DNA of 64,000 bases from Bailinhaonella thermotolerans (lineage in GTDB: Bacteria > Actinomycetota > Actinomycetes > Streptosporangiales > Streptosporangiaceae). This document shows, piece by piece, positions 25,302 through 35,130 of the stretch; the first letter of the stretch is position 1, and every line of letters starts with the position of its first letter. Below the pieces are notes generated by a model. That model did not search any database and was not told the origin of the DNA. It worked only from the letters and a program-made list of their open reading frames with translations. The translations under genes and the position numbers were made by a program. The stretch is from contig NZ_QZEY01000002.1 in assembly GCF_003594875.1 (NCBI RefSeq), positions 186,001 to 250,000 of the forward strand, in the 5' to 3' direction.

Positions 25302-25703
25302 TCACCTCACCAGGAGCCAGACCACGAACGCCGACACCGCGATCCAGGCCGTGTAGAGCGGCCCCGCGACCATGAACGCGGGCAGCCGCACCCCGAGGAC
25401 GCGGACCGCCACGGCCTTCGGGGTGACCACGAACCAGGTGATCGTGTGGAAGAGCGTGAGCGCGAGCGCGGCGACGTTGAGCGCCAGCATCCACCACGAC
25501 GCGCTCAGCTCCATGAAGCCGCGGTACGCCGCCGGCCCCGCGGCCACGGCGCGCACGAGGAGCAGCAGGTAGACCACCGACCAGGCGACGAACACGCTGC
25601 TGAACTCGCGGATCATGAACAGCAGGTACGGCCGCCGCCCGGTCCACCACAGCACCGGGACGGGCCGCCGGTAGCGGGCGGCGGTGTCGTCGGGAGCGGT
25701 CAC
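25302..25703 (-). CDS. frdC: Fumarate reductase membrane subunit C
   Basis: 133 aa with three transmembrane helices. [20 protein letters not shown] and [20 protein letters not shown] align with the E. coli FrdC signature H-T-x-T-W-F-x-x-x-P-K-A. GTG 25703 overlaps the frdB stop as GTGA. It gives the membrane anchor for menaquinol oxidation coupled to fumarate reduction (or the reverse). Confidence 0.88.
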   Translation of the reverse strand: MTAPDDTAARYRRPVPVLWWTGRRPYLLFMIREFSSVFVAWSVVYLLLLVRAVAAGPAAYRGFMELSASWWMLALNVAALALTLFHTITWFVVTPKAVAVRVLGVRLPAFMVAGPLYTAWIAVSAFVVWLLVR

Positions 25704-26479
25704 CGGGCCCCCTTCGGCAGCAGGAACCGCCTGACCGTCTCCATCGCGGCGGTCAGCTTGTACTGCTGGATCGCGCCCGCCGGGTCCACGCCCTTGGGGC
25801 ACGCCGCCGAGCACTCCCCGACGTACGTGCAGTCCCAGACGCCGCCGGCCGCCGCCAGCACGTCGAACCGGGCCGCCGCGCCCATGTCGCGCGAGTCCAG
25901 GTTGTAGCGCTGGGCGAGCGCGATCGCCGCGGGCCCGAGGAAGTCCTCGTCCAGGGCGTACACCGGGCAGGCGGAGTAGCAGAGCATGCAGTTGATGCAC
26001 ATCGAGAACTGCTTGTAGGCGCCGAGCTGCTCGGGCGTCTGCGCGAACTCGGCGTCCGGCGGCGGCTCCGCGCCGTTCCTGACCAGCCAGGGCGTGACCG
26101 AGGCGAGCTTGCCGAGGAACGGCTCGATGTCCACCACGAGGTCGCGGATCACGGCGAACCCGCGCAGCGGCTCCACCACCACCGGCCCCGGCGCGAACTC
26201 CGACAGGAAGGTGCCGCAGGTCAGCCGGGGCTCCCCGTTGACGGTCATGCCGCAGCTCCCGCAGATCCCCATGCGGCAGGACCAGCGGTAGGCCAGGGAG
26301 CCGTCCAGGACGTCCTTGACGTGGTTCAGCCCGTCGAGCACGGACCACTCCTCGCGCAGCGGCACCTCGTAGTCGCGGGGGACCGGCTCGGCGTCGCGGC
26401 CGGGAAGGTACCGGGACACGCGCAGGACGATCGACTCGCCGGCGGTCTCCGCCGCCCTCATCGCGGGCTCGGCGCTCAT
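25700..26479 (-). CDS. frdB: Fumarate reductase/succinate dehydrogenase iron-sulfur subunit
   Basis: 259 aa. [2Fe-2S] ferredoxin domain: [16 protein letters not shown] and LTCGTF. The C-terminal domain carries [12 protein letters not shown] for [4Fe-4S] and [17 protein letters not shown] for the [3Fe-4S] cluster. Passes electrons between FrdA flavin and the membrane quinone. ATG 26479 follows GGGAGG, 4 bp after the frdA stop. Confidence 0.94.
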   Translation of the reverse strand: MSAEPAMRAAETAGESIVLRVSRYLPGRDAEPVPRDYEVPLREEWSVLDGLNHVKDVLDGSLAYRWSCRMGICGSCGMTVNGEPRLTCGTFLSEFAPGPVVVEPLRGFAVIRDLVVDIEPFLGKLASVTPWLVRNGAEPPPDAEFAQTPEQLGAYKQFSMCINCMLCYSACPVYALDEDFLGPAAIALAQRYNLDSRDMGAAARFDVLAAAGGVWDCTYVGECSAACPKGVDPAGAIQQYKLTAAMETVRRFLLPKGAR

Positions 26480-26483
26480 GGGC

Positions 26484-28220
26484 TCACCTCCCGTAGACGC
26501 GTTCGGCCGGCGGCCAGCGGGTGATCCGCACCGGGAGGTACTCCACCCGGCCGGGCCCGTCGTCCTGCCGGTAGACCAGCGAGTTGGCCAGGAAGCGCCG
26601 GTCGTCCCGGCGCGGGAAGTCGGTCCGCTGGTGGGCGCCGCGCGACTCCTCGCGCAGCAGCGCGCACCGCACGATCGTCTCGGCCACGTCGAGCATGTTG
26701 CCCAGCTCCAGCAGCGCGATGAGCTCGGTGTTGAACGTGGTGCTGTGGTCCCGCACGCCGAGCCGGGCGTACCGCTCCTGGAGCTCGCGGAGCGTCTCCC
26801 CCGCCTTGAGCAGGGAGTCGGCGGAGCGGTAGATGCCCGCGCCGTCCTCCAGCGCCCGCTGCATCCCGGTGCGGACGGCCGCCAGGGAGTCGCGCCCGTT
26901 CTCGCGGCGGCGCAGGGTCTCGATCCGGCGGCGCTCGTCGGCGGCCAGCGCGGCGGGCTCGCCGGCGGGGGCCGCGCGCGCGCAGTGCTCGACGGCGGCC
27001 ACGCCCGCGCGGGCGCCGAAGACCAGCAGCTCGGGCAGGGAGTTGGAGCCGAGGCGGTTGGCGCCGTTGATGCTGACGCAGGCCGTCTCCCCGGCGGCGA
27101 ACAGGCCCTGGACCGGGGTCGCGCCGTCGATGTCGGTGTGGACGCCGCCCATCATGTAGTGCACGACGGGCCGCACGGGCACGAGGTCGGTGACCGGGTC
27201 GATGTTCTCGTAGTCGCGGCACAGCTCCCGCACGAACGGGATCTTCGCGTCGATCTTGCGCGCGCCCAGGTGGCGCAGGTCGAGGTGGACGACGGGCCCG
27301 TACGGCGAGTCGACCGCCCGGCCCTTCTCCACCTCGTGCACGAACGCCTGGGAGAGGCGGTCGCGCGGGCCCAGCTCCATGCTGCGCAGCACCGGCGTCG
27401 GGGACGGCGTGCCGAGGTCGTAGTCCTGCAGGTAGCGGTACCCGTCCTTGTTGAGCAGCCAGCCGCCCTCGGCGCGCGCCGCCTCGGTGATCAGGATCCC
27501 GGTGAACGGCAGGCCCGTCGGGTGGTACTGCACGAACTCCATGTCCTTCAGCGGCGCCCCCGCGCGGTACGCCAGGGCCATGCCGTCGCCGGTCTTGATC
27601 CCGGCGTTCGTGGTGAACGGGAAGACCTTGCCGCAGCCGCCGGTGGTGAGGATGACGGCGCGGGCGGTGATCGTCTCGACGCGGCCGGTCGTGATGTCGA
27701 TCGCCACGACCCCGCGCACGCGCCCGTCGTCCACGAGCAGCCGCGTGACGAACCACTCGTCGTACCGCTCGACGCCCGGGTGGCTCAGCGAGGTCTGGAA
27801 GAGCGTGTGCAGCAGGTGGAACCCGGTCTTGTCGGCGGCGAACCAGGTGCGCAGCCTCTTCATGCCGCCGAACGGCCGTACGGCGACGCGCCCGTCCCCC
27901 TCCCGGCTCCACGGGCAGCCCCAGTGCTCCAGGCGCAGCAGCTCGCGCGGGGCCTCGCGGACGAACAGCTCCACGGCCTCCTGGTCGCACAGCCAGTCGC
28001 CGCCGGACACCGTGTCGTACGCGTGCTCGTCGAGGGTGTCGCCGATGCCGATCACCCCGGCCGCGCCGCCCTCGGCGGAGACGGTGTGGCTGCGCATGGG
28101 GTACACCTTCGAGACGATCGCCACCCGGAGCCGGGGGTCCGTCTCGGCGACCGCGATGGCGGCCCGCAGCCCCGCTCCGCCCCCGCCCACGATCAGCACG
28201 TCCGTGCTCGCGCTCAACAC
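26484..28220 (-). CDS. frdA: Fumarate reductase flavoprotein subunit
   Basis: 578 aa. FAD-binding [12 protein letters not shown] (12-23); His45 in SHTVSAEGG is the covalent flavin attachment site; the catalytic block is [20 protein letters not shown], and [15 protein letters not shown] is also present. Converts fumarate to succinate (or the reverse). Length and the four-gene order frdABCD with two separate anchors match E. coli/M. tuberculosis fumarate reductase rather than actinobacterial sdhCDAB. GTG 28220 follows GAGGAGG closely; TTG one codon later is possible. Confidence 0.94.
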   Translation of the reverse strand: MLSASTDVLIVGGGGAGLRAAIAVAETDPRLRVAIVSKVYPMRSHTVSAEGGAAGVIGIGDTLDEHAYDTVSGGDWLCDQEAVELFVREAPRELLRLEHWGCPWSREGDGRVAVRPFGGMKRLRTWFAADKTGFHLLHTLFQTSLSHPGVERYDEWFVTRLLVDDGRVRGVVAIDITTGRVETITARAVILTTGGCGKVFPFTTNAGIKTGDGMALAYRAGAPLKDMEFVQYHPTGLPFTGILITEAARAEGGWLLNKDGYRYLQDYDLGTPSPTPVLRSMELGPRDRLSQAFVHEVEKGRAVDSPYGPVVHLDLRHLGARKIDAKIPFVRELCRDYENIDPVTDLVPVRPVVHYMMGGVHTDIDGATPVQGLFAAGETACVSINGANRLGSNSLPELLVFGARAGVAAVEHCARAAPAGEPAALAADERRRIETLRRRENGRDSLAAVRTGMQRALEDGAGIYRSADSLLKAGETLRELQERYARLGVRDHSTTFNTELIALLELGNMLDVAETIVRCALLREESRGAHQRTDFPRRDDRRFLANSLVYRQDDGPGRVEYLPVRITRWPPAERVYGR

Positions 28221-28263
28221 CGCCTCCTCGGGGCGACGCCCGTGTCCGTGGGTCGTGTGGGGC

Positions 28264-28497
28264 TCAGCAGCCGTGGTCGGGACCGTACTGGTCCTTGACG
28301 ACCCTGCCGTCGTGCCGCACCGCCCTCTCGTGGCAGCTCCCGTCGTGGAACTCGTGCCGGATCACCCGGCAGCCGCACTCGAAGAAGCTGTCCCTGATGC
28401 GCAGGCCGTGCTCGTCGCCGTCGCGGTAATACTCGCCGGCGACCACCTTGCCGCACGGCGCGCGCTCGGCGCTGAAGGGGGTCTTGGTGCCGACCAT
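28264..28497 (-). CDS. Conserved small Cys-rich protein
   Basis: 77 aa with five Cys: [32 protein letters not shown] and a terminal HGC. It has the look of a small metal-binding or redox protein, with conserved-looking [14 protein letters not shown] do not recognise a function. ATG 28497 follows GGGAG. It sits 43 bp upstream of frdA in the same direction and could head the frd operon. Confidence 0.65.
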   Translation of the reverse strand: MVGTKTPFSAERAPCGKVVAGEYYRDGDEHGLRIRDSFFECGCRVIRHEFHDGSCHERAVRHDGRVVKDQYGPDHGC

Positions 28498-28718
28498 CGT
28501 GCACTCCCAGGCGGGATGCGACCAACTGAACGCAGCGGATCCGCTGCCCCGGACGATGTTCGCCCGCCCACCAGCCAACCACCCCCCACCACCCCCGCAA
28601 AGCCACCCTTGCCTACCTCCCCCGCCACCCCGGTCCCCGGCACGGTCCCGGCCCGCACGCCGCGGCGCCCCCGGCACGACGGCTTGGCCGTACGGGCGCG
28701 GAGGCGCGGGGGGGTGGG

Positions 28719-30377
<1,659 letters not shown>

Positions 30378-30456
30378 TCACTCGCCCCGAAACGGTTGAC
30401 CGGGTGATGCGTCGTGGCGGCCGGAACGGGGTCCCGCTGATCACACGCGGCCGGGA

Positions 30457-30969
30457 TCAGGGGCCCGCCGTACGGCCCGGGGCGGGCGCGGGCCCGGCGG
30501 GCAGGCGGCACGCGGTGTCCAGGCCCAGGACCCGGTTGAGGCGGCCGAAGGCCAGCCAGGAGCCGACGCACATGCTCAGCTCGGCGATCTCCGCCTGGCT
30601 GTAGTGCGCGGTCATCCGGGCCCAGAACTCGTCGTCGATCCCGTGGTGGTCCAGGACGTAGCGCTCGGCGTACTCGGCGGCGAGCCGGGTGCGGTCGTCG
30701 AAGGCGGGGGTGGTGCGCCAGTTCGCGACGGCGTCGGCGAACTCCTCCTCGACCTTCTCGCCGTCCCGCTCGGTGCGCCAGTCGAGGCAGAAGACGCAGC
30801 CGTTGATCTGCGCGACGCGCAGCCGGGCGGCCTCGAACTCACGGAGGCCCAGGGTGGTGTGGGCGTAGACCGCCAGCGAGAAGTTCGCGGCGGCGGGGCC
30901 GATCCCGGGGACCAGCTCGCCCCAGGCGTACCCGATGGGGTCCTTGCCCTCGGGGATGTCGATCCGCAA
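30457..30969 (-). CDS. Carboxymuconolactone decarboxylase family (AhpD-like) protein
   Basis: 170 aa. The redox motif NGCVFCLDWR (C-x-x-C) and the following ALL-alpha segments, EIAELSMCVGSWLAFGRLNRV, are typical of CMD/AhpD proteins that act as thiol peroxidase partners. TTG 30969 follows AAGGAGA at good spacing and is the best start. 15 bp downstream of the DapB-like gene, so cotranscribed. Substrate unknown. Confidence 0.85.
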   Translation of the reverse strand: MRIDIPEGKDPIGYAWGELVPGIGPAAANFSLAVYAHTTLGLREFEAARLRVAQINGCVFCLDWRTERDGEKVEEEFADAVANWRTTPAFDDRTRLAAEYAERYVLDHHGIDDEFWARMTAHYSQAEIAELSMCVGSWLAFGRLNRVLGLDTACRLPAGPAPAPGRTAGP

Positions 30970-30984
30970 GGCCGTCTCCTTCTC

Positions 30985-32058
30985 TCAGGCGGTCCCGAGC
31001 CGTCCGGTCGCGGGGCGCAGCGGCACGTCGAGGGCGTCGTAGAGCCCCGCGGGCCGCTCGGTGAGCCATTCGATCGCGTTGACCAGCCGGCCCGCCGCGG
31101 TCGCGTTCCCGCCCGCGGACCGGTTGCCGCCCTCGTCGGTGGCCTCGACGGTGACCTCGATGCGCGGCCGTCCCTCGATGATCACCCGGTGGGCCCCGGC
31201 CCCGCCGGGCGCGGCCGGCCAGTCGGGGGCGCAGGACGGGTGGATGCGGGTGACGTGCTCGATCACGATGCGGGGCTCGCCGCCGACGACGCCCTGCACC
31301 TCGAACCGCAGCGCGCCCTGGGTCCCGGCCGCGAACTCGCCCATCGTCTCGGTGCTGACGGTCCCGGCGAGGGGCCGCCGGTCCACGGTCTCGCGGATCT
31401 CGTCGAGTTCGGCGCCGAGCGCGCGGGCGATCAGCCGTACCTGCCCGCCCCACACCATGGTCGGCACGGTCGGGGCGATCATCGGGGGCTCGTAGTCCAT
31501 CGGCTGCCCCATGCCGACGAGGTGACGGACGGAGTCGGGCTGGTCGTAGGTGGAGTAGTCGAAGATCTCCTGGCAGCGGATCCGCTCGACGGCCGAGGCG
31601 AGCCCGCTGACCAGCAGCGGCAGCACGTCGTTGCCCCAGCCGGGGTCGATGCCCGACACGAACAGCGACCCGCCGCCCTCGGCGATGGCCGCAAGGACCG
31701 GCTCGCGCACCTCGGGCGGGGCGCCGCGCGGGTCGTAGAGGGCGTAGATCGACGGGGTGACCACCACGGCCCCGGCCCGGATCGCCCGGGTGACGTCGGC
31801 CAGGGCCTCCCCGGGGCGGATGTCGCCGGAGGCGGCGTACACCACCGCGCGCGGGCGGGCGGCGAGGGCCGCGCCGACGTCGGTGGACGCCGCGACGCCC
31901 AGCTCGCGGCCGAGCCCGGCGAGGTCGCCGGCGTCGCGGCCCGCCTTGGCGGGGTCGTGGACGAGCACGCCCGTGAGCTTCAGCCCCGGATGCGCCTCCA
32001 CGGCGCGGATCGCCGCGCGGCCGACGTTCCCGGTACCCCAGACGATCGTGGACACCAT
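30985..32058 (-). CDS. DapB-like / 2,4-diaminopentanoate dehydrogenase family protein
   Basis: 357 aa. N-terminal Rossmann fold STIVWGTGNVGRAAIRAV (2-19), GVLVHDPAKAGRDAGDLAG, then SGIDPGWGNDVLPLLVSG and CQEIFDYSTYDQPDSV, as in actinobacterial paralogues of 2,4-diaminopentanoate dehydrogenase. NAD(P)H-dependent; most actinobacterial members have no proven substrate. ATG 32058 is followed upstream by a 24-bp dyad (32065-32088), so expression is likely repressor-controlled. It leads an apparent operon with the CMD protein and possibly cholesterol oxidase. Confidence 0.75.
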   Translation of the reverse strand: MVSTIVWGTGNVGRAAIRAVEAHPGLKLTGVLVHDPAKAGRDAGDLAGLGRELGVAASTDVGAALAARPRAVVYAASGDIRPGEALADVTRAIRAGAVVVTPSIYALYDPRGAPPEVREPVLAAIAEGGGSLFVSGIDPGWGNDVLPLLVSGLASAVERIRCQEIFDYSTYDQPDSVRHLVGMGQPMDYEPPMIAPTVPTMVWGGQVRLIARALGAELDEIRETVDRRPLAGTVSTETMGEFAAGTQGALRFEVQGVVGGEPRIVIEHVTRIHPSCAPDWPAAPGGAGAHRVIIEGRPRIEVTVEATDEGGNRSAGGNATAAGRLVNAIEWLTERPAGLYDALDVPLRPATGRLGTA

Positions 32059-32064
32059 GCGCGG

Positions 32065-32088
32065 AGCGTAGCAAGCGCTTGGTTCGCT
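32065..32088. promoter_or_regulatory. TetR-type operator candidate
   Basis: AGCG-N3-CAAGCGCTTG-N3-CGCT: a perfect 10-bp core palindrome (32072-32081) plus outer AGCG/CGCT on the same axis. It begins 6 bp upstream of the ATG at 32058, over the presumed promoter. CAAGCGCTTG-like cores are frequent for actinobacterial TetR regulators of acyl or steroid metabolism; the regulator is not in the window. Confidence 0.65.
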
Positions 32089-32279
32089 GCCTAGGGCCTG
32101 GCGCCGCCCGTCCCGCGCCCGGCCGCACGCCGTACGGCGGGACGCCCGGCACGGGCGGCGCGCACGTCCGGGACGGGGAGCCGTACGGCGCGGGCGGCGC
32201 GGCGAAGGGGCGCGCCCGGCCGTACGGCGTGCGGGGGCGCGGGGGCGCGGGCGGGGCGGCGGCTCGGGGGTGGGCGGGG

Positions 32280-33536
32280 TCAGGCGTGGGGGCGCTCGTC
32301 GATGACCTGGATCAGCTTGCCGGTGCGGGGGTGGGTGGCCAGTCCGGCGGGGCGGACCCACTCGATCGCGAGGGGGTGGACGAAGCCCTGCTCCACGCAG
32401 TCCGGGTACAGCGGCCGGGCCGCGTACACCGCCTCGACGAGGCGGTCGCCGAGGCCGGCCGGGGGCTCCCCGGCGCACGCGAGGCGGAGGATGAGGCCGT
32501 CCTTGCCGTCCCAGCGGCGCTCCACCATCTGCATGCCGGACATGACCCCGTCGCGGTCGGCGGCGGTGAGCGCCGCGTGGACCTCCTCGTAGGACATCGC
32601 GACGTTGGCCACCCGGGCGCCCTCGATCGTCCGGCCGACCAGGCGGAACCTCCGGCACTCGGCGTCCGTCCACTCGGCCAGGTCGCCGACGGGGTAGCGG
32701 ATGATCGGCATGAGCGTCCGGAACAGGTTGGTGACGACCACCCGGCCGCGCACGCCGGGCTCGGTGATCGGCTCGCCGGTCACGTCGTCGATCAGCTCGA
32801 CGACCGTGCGGTCGGGGAACGCCTCGTGGACGCGCACGTCGCCGCCCGGGACCGGCCCGCCGACCAGGCCGGCGTCCACGGTGGCGTACCCGAGGGAGGC
32901 GATCGCCGCCCCGGGGAACGCCTTGGCCAGGCGCGGGCGCAGGTCGTCGAAGAGCAGGTCGCCGGCGAACAGCAGCAGCTCGACCGAGCCGGTCTCCGTC
33001 CCCTTCGCGAGCGCCGCCTCCGCCACCCCGCCGAGCTTCATCGGGGTGCCGGCCAGCACGTTGACGCCGAAGTTCTCGATCAGGACGGCCACGTCCTCGT
33101 CCGGCGTGTGGCCGGCGACCGGCAGCCGCACGTTCTCCACCGGGGCGTTGTGCAGCGCCCCCTCGATGTAGAGGAAGCCGCCGTACAGGTGGCCGGCGAA
33201 GAACAGGTTGGCCACCCGGTGACCCGGGCGCAGCCCGGCCCGGACCATGCCGGCGCCGAACGCGCTCACCGAGTCGGCGTGCTCGCTCCGGGTCCACGGG
33301 GACACCTTCGGCGCGCCCGTGGTGCCGCCGGAGGTGTAGACGCCGGCGTCGGTCAGCGGGCCGGTCAGCAGCCGGTTGTCCGGCCAGACGTTCGCGGCCC
33401 AGAACTCCGCCTGGTCGATGATCGGGAGCTCGGTGAGGTCCCGGACGGTCTGGGGGACGTCCCGGTACAGCTCGGCGTAGAACGGCGAGTTCCGCCGGGC
33501 GAAGTCGACCAGGACCTGCAGCGGTTTGGCGGGCAT
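32280..33536 (-). CDS. PaaK-like adenylate-forming ligase (cluster copy 2)
   Basis: 418 aa, phenylacetate-CoA ligase superfamily. VYTSGGTTGAPKVSPWT is the P-loop, ASLGYATVDAGL the A5 region, PIIRYPVGDLAEW the aspartate hinge, and the end THPRTGKLIQVID contains a Lys at the usual place. Activates a small carboxylic acid with ATP; whether the acceptor is CoA, an amine or nitrite is unknown. ATG 33536 follows AAGGAGAGG; the frame is open for 14 more codons upstream. The last gene in the direction of the cluster, 135 bp after NarK. Confidence 0.8.
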   Translation of the reverse strand: MPAKPLQVLVDFARRNSPFYAELYRDVPQTVRDLTELPIIDQAEFWAANVWPDNRLLTGPLTDAGVYTSGGTTGAPKVSPWTRSEHADSVSAFGAGMVRAGLRPGHRVANLFFAGHLYGGFLYIEGALHNAPVENVRLPVAGHTPDEDVAVLIENFGVNVLAGTPMKLGGVAEAALAKGTETGSVELLLFAGDLLFDDLRPRLAKAFPGAAIASLGYATVDAGLVGGPVPGGDVRVHEAFPDRTVVELIDDVTGEPITEPGVRGRVVVTNLFRTLMPIIRYPVGDLAEWTDAECRRFRLVGRTIEGARVANVAMSYEEVHAALTAADRDGVMSGMQMVERRWDGKDGLILRLACAGEPPAGLGDRLVEAVYAARPLYPDCVEQGFVHPLAIEWVRPAGLATHPRTGKLIQVIDERPHA

Positions 33537-33671
33537 CCGCCTCTCCTTCCGTTTCGTTCCGTCAGTGGTGCCGGACACGTCGGTGTCCGGGGTCAGGGGC
33601 CGCCCGGGATACGGGACGCGGGCGGGTCAGACGTGGGCTGGTCAGACGTGGGCCGGCCGGGCGCGGGCTGG
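33537..33671 (-). other. Spacer with repeated GGTCAGACGTGGGC words
   Basis: Between narK and the PaaK-like gene. The word GGTCAGACG(T/C)GG occurs three times within 60 bp (about 33620-33680). No gene. The repeats reach into the narK 3' end. Confidence 0.5.
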
Positions 33672-34970
33672 TCAGACGCGGCTTCCCGCCAGGCTGGGGA
33701 TGCGCCCGGCCAGCACCCGGCGGCGGTAGAACCACCAGTTCACGGCCAGGAACACGCCGTAGGCCGCGAGGAAGGCGTACAGCGCCGGCTCGGCCGAGCC
33801 GGTCGCCCCGAGGGAGACGGCGAAGCCGCGCGGGACGAGGAACCCGCCGGCCGCGCCGACCGCCGAGGCGATCCCGATCGCCGCCGCGGCCTCCCGCCGG
33901 GCGGCGAGCCGCGAGCCGCCCTCCGCCCGCGCCGTGAAGATCGCCGGGATCATCCGGTACGTCGAGCCGTTGCCCGCCCCCGAGGCGGCGAACAGGACCA
34001 GGAACGCGCCGAGGAACAGCGGGAAGTGGTGCGCCCGCAGCCCGGCGACCGCGCCCAGCACGCCCGCCGCCATGGCCGTCAGCGACCAGGCGGTGACGCG
34101 CGCCCCGCCGTACCGGTCGGCCAGCCAGCCGCCGGCGGGCCGGGCGAGCGACCCCACCAGCGCGCCCAGGAAGGCGAAGTGCGGCGCGGCGGCCCCGGCG
34201 AAGGCCGCGTCGATCACCAGGGGCAGCGCCGAGGAGTAGCCGATGAAGGAGCCGAACGTGCCGATGTAGAGGAAGGACATGACCCAGGTGTGGGTACGGC
34301 GGAACGCCCCGCGCTGCGCCGCGAAGCCCGCCCGGGCCACCGCCAGGTTGTCCATGAACAGGTACGCGCAGACCGCGGCGGCCACGATCGGGACGGCCCA
34401 CAGCAGCCCGGCCACCGCGAGCCCGGCGGACACCGTCAGCGGCACCACGAGCTGGACCGACGCGACCCCGAGGTTCCCCCCGGCGGCGTTCACGCCCAGC
34501 GCGAACCCCTTGCGGCGCTCGGGGTAGAAGTAGGACACGTTGGCCATCGAGGAGGCGAAGTTCCCGCCGCCGAGCCCCGCCGTGGCCGCCGCCACCAGGA
34601 ACATCCAGTACGGCGTGCCCGGGTGCGCGACCGCCCAGGACAGCAGCCCCACGGGCACGAGGAGCAGCAGCCCGCTGACCACCGTCCAGTTCCGCCCGCC
34701 GAAGGCCGACACCGCGAAGGTGTACGGCAGGCGCAGCGCGGCCCCGGCCAGGTTCGGCGCCGCCACCAGCCAGAAGAGCTGGTCCACGGTGAACGGGTGC
34801 CCGGCGCGGGGCAGGAACACCACGATCGCGCTCCACAGCAGCCACACGGAGAACCCGAGATGCTCCACCAGGATCGAGAAGACCAGGTTGCGGGCGGCCA
34901 CCCGCCGCCCGGTCGCCGCCCAGAACACCGGGTCCTCCGGATCCCAGTGCGTGATCCAGCGCCCTCTCAT
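33672..34970 (-). CDS. narK: Nitrate/nitrite transporter (MFS)
   Basis: 432 aa with about twelve transmembrane helices. MRGRWITHWDPEDPVFW and the loop GLGGGNFASSMANVSYFYPE (the nitrate signature G-G-G-N-F-A-S-S-M) identify the NarK family; FAASGAGNGSTYRMIPAIF is the second nitrate signature. Imports nitrate or exchanges nitrate and nitrite. ATG 34970 is chosen because the 39 codons upstream are encoded by a tandem repeat and add only Asp/Arg-rich low complexity. It follows the nitrate reductase and reductase genes. Confidence 0.9.
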   Translation of the reverse strand: MRGRWITHWDPEDPVFWAATGRRVAARNLVFSILVEHLGFSVWLLWSAIVVFLPRAGHPFTVDQLFWLVAAPNLAGAALRLPYTFAVSAFGGRNWTVVSGLLLLVPVGLLSWAVAHPGTPYWMFLVAAATAGLGGGNFASSMANVSYFYPERRKGFALGVNAAGGNLGVASVQLVVPLTVSAGLAVAGLLWAVPIVAAAVCAYLFMDNLAVARAGFAAQRGAFRRTHTWVMSFLYIGTFGSFIGYSSALPLVIDAAFAGAAAPHFAFLGALVGSLARPAGGWLADRYGGARVTAWSLTAMAAGVLGAVAGLRAHHFPLFLGAFLVLFAASGAGNGSTYRMIPAIFTARAEGGSRLAARREAAAAIGIASAVGAAGGFLVPRGFAVSLGATGSAEPALYAFLAAYGVFLAVNWWFYRRRVLAGRIPSLAGSRV

Positions 34971-35058
34971 CGCGTCCGCCCTTCCCATCCGATCCGCCCG
35001 CCCGGCCCGGTCCGCCCGGTCCACTCCGTCCGTCCGGTGCGCTCGTCGCGCCCGATCC

Positions 35059-35106
35059 GCCCGGTCCATCCGATGCGCCCGGTCCATCCGATGCGCCCGG
35101 TCCGTC
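35059..35106. repeat. 18-bp minisatellite upstream of narK
   Basis: GCCCGGTCCATCCGATGC twice perfectly (35059-35076, 35077-35094) and a third partial copy to 35106. Degenerate copies (CCGATCCGCCCGGTCC-like) fill the rest of 34980-35058. The repeat occupies the only large gap in the operon between the FAD reductase and narK. Confidence 0.75.
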
Positions 35107-35130
35107 CGGGCAGCCCGGGCCGTCGTCCGC

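Noticed and set aside
24928-28220. Succinate dehydrogenase sdhCDAB
   Set aside because: Gene order is A-B-C-D and the anchors carry FrdC and FrdD signatures. The enzyme may still run either way in the cell.
34971-35130. N-terminal extension of NarK through the repeat
   Set aside because: The 39 extra codons come from a minisatellite and encode only Asp/Arg-rich low complexity; NarK homologues start near MRGRW.
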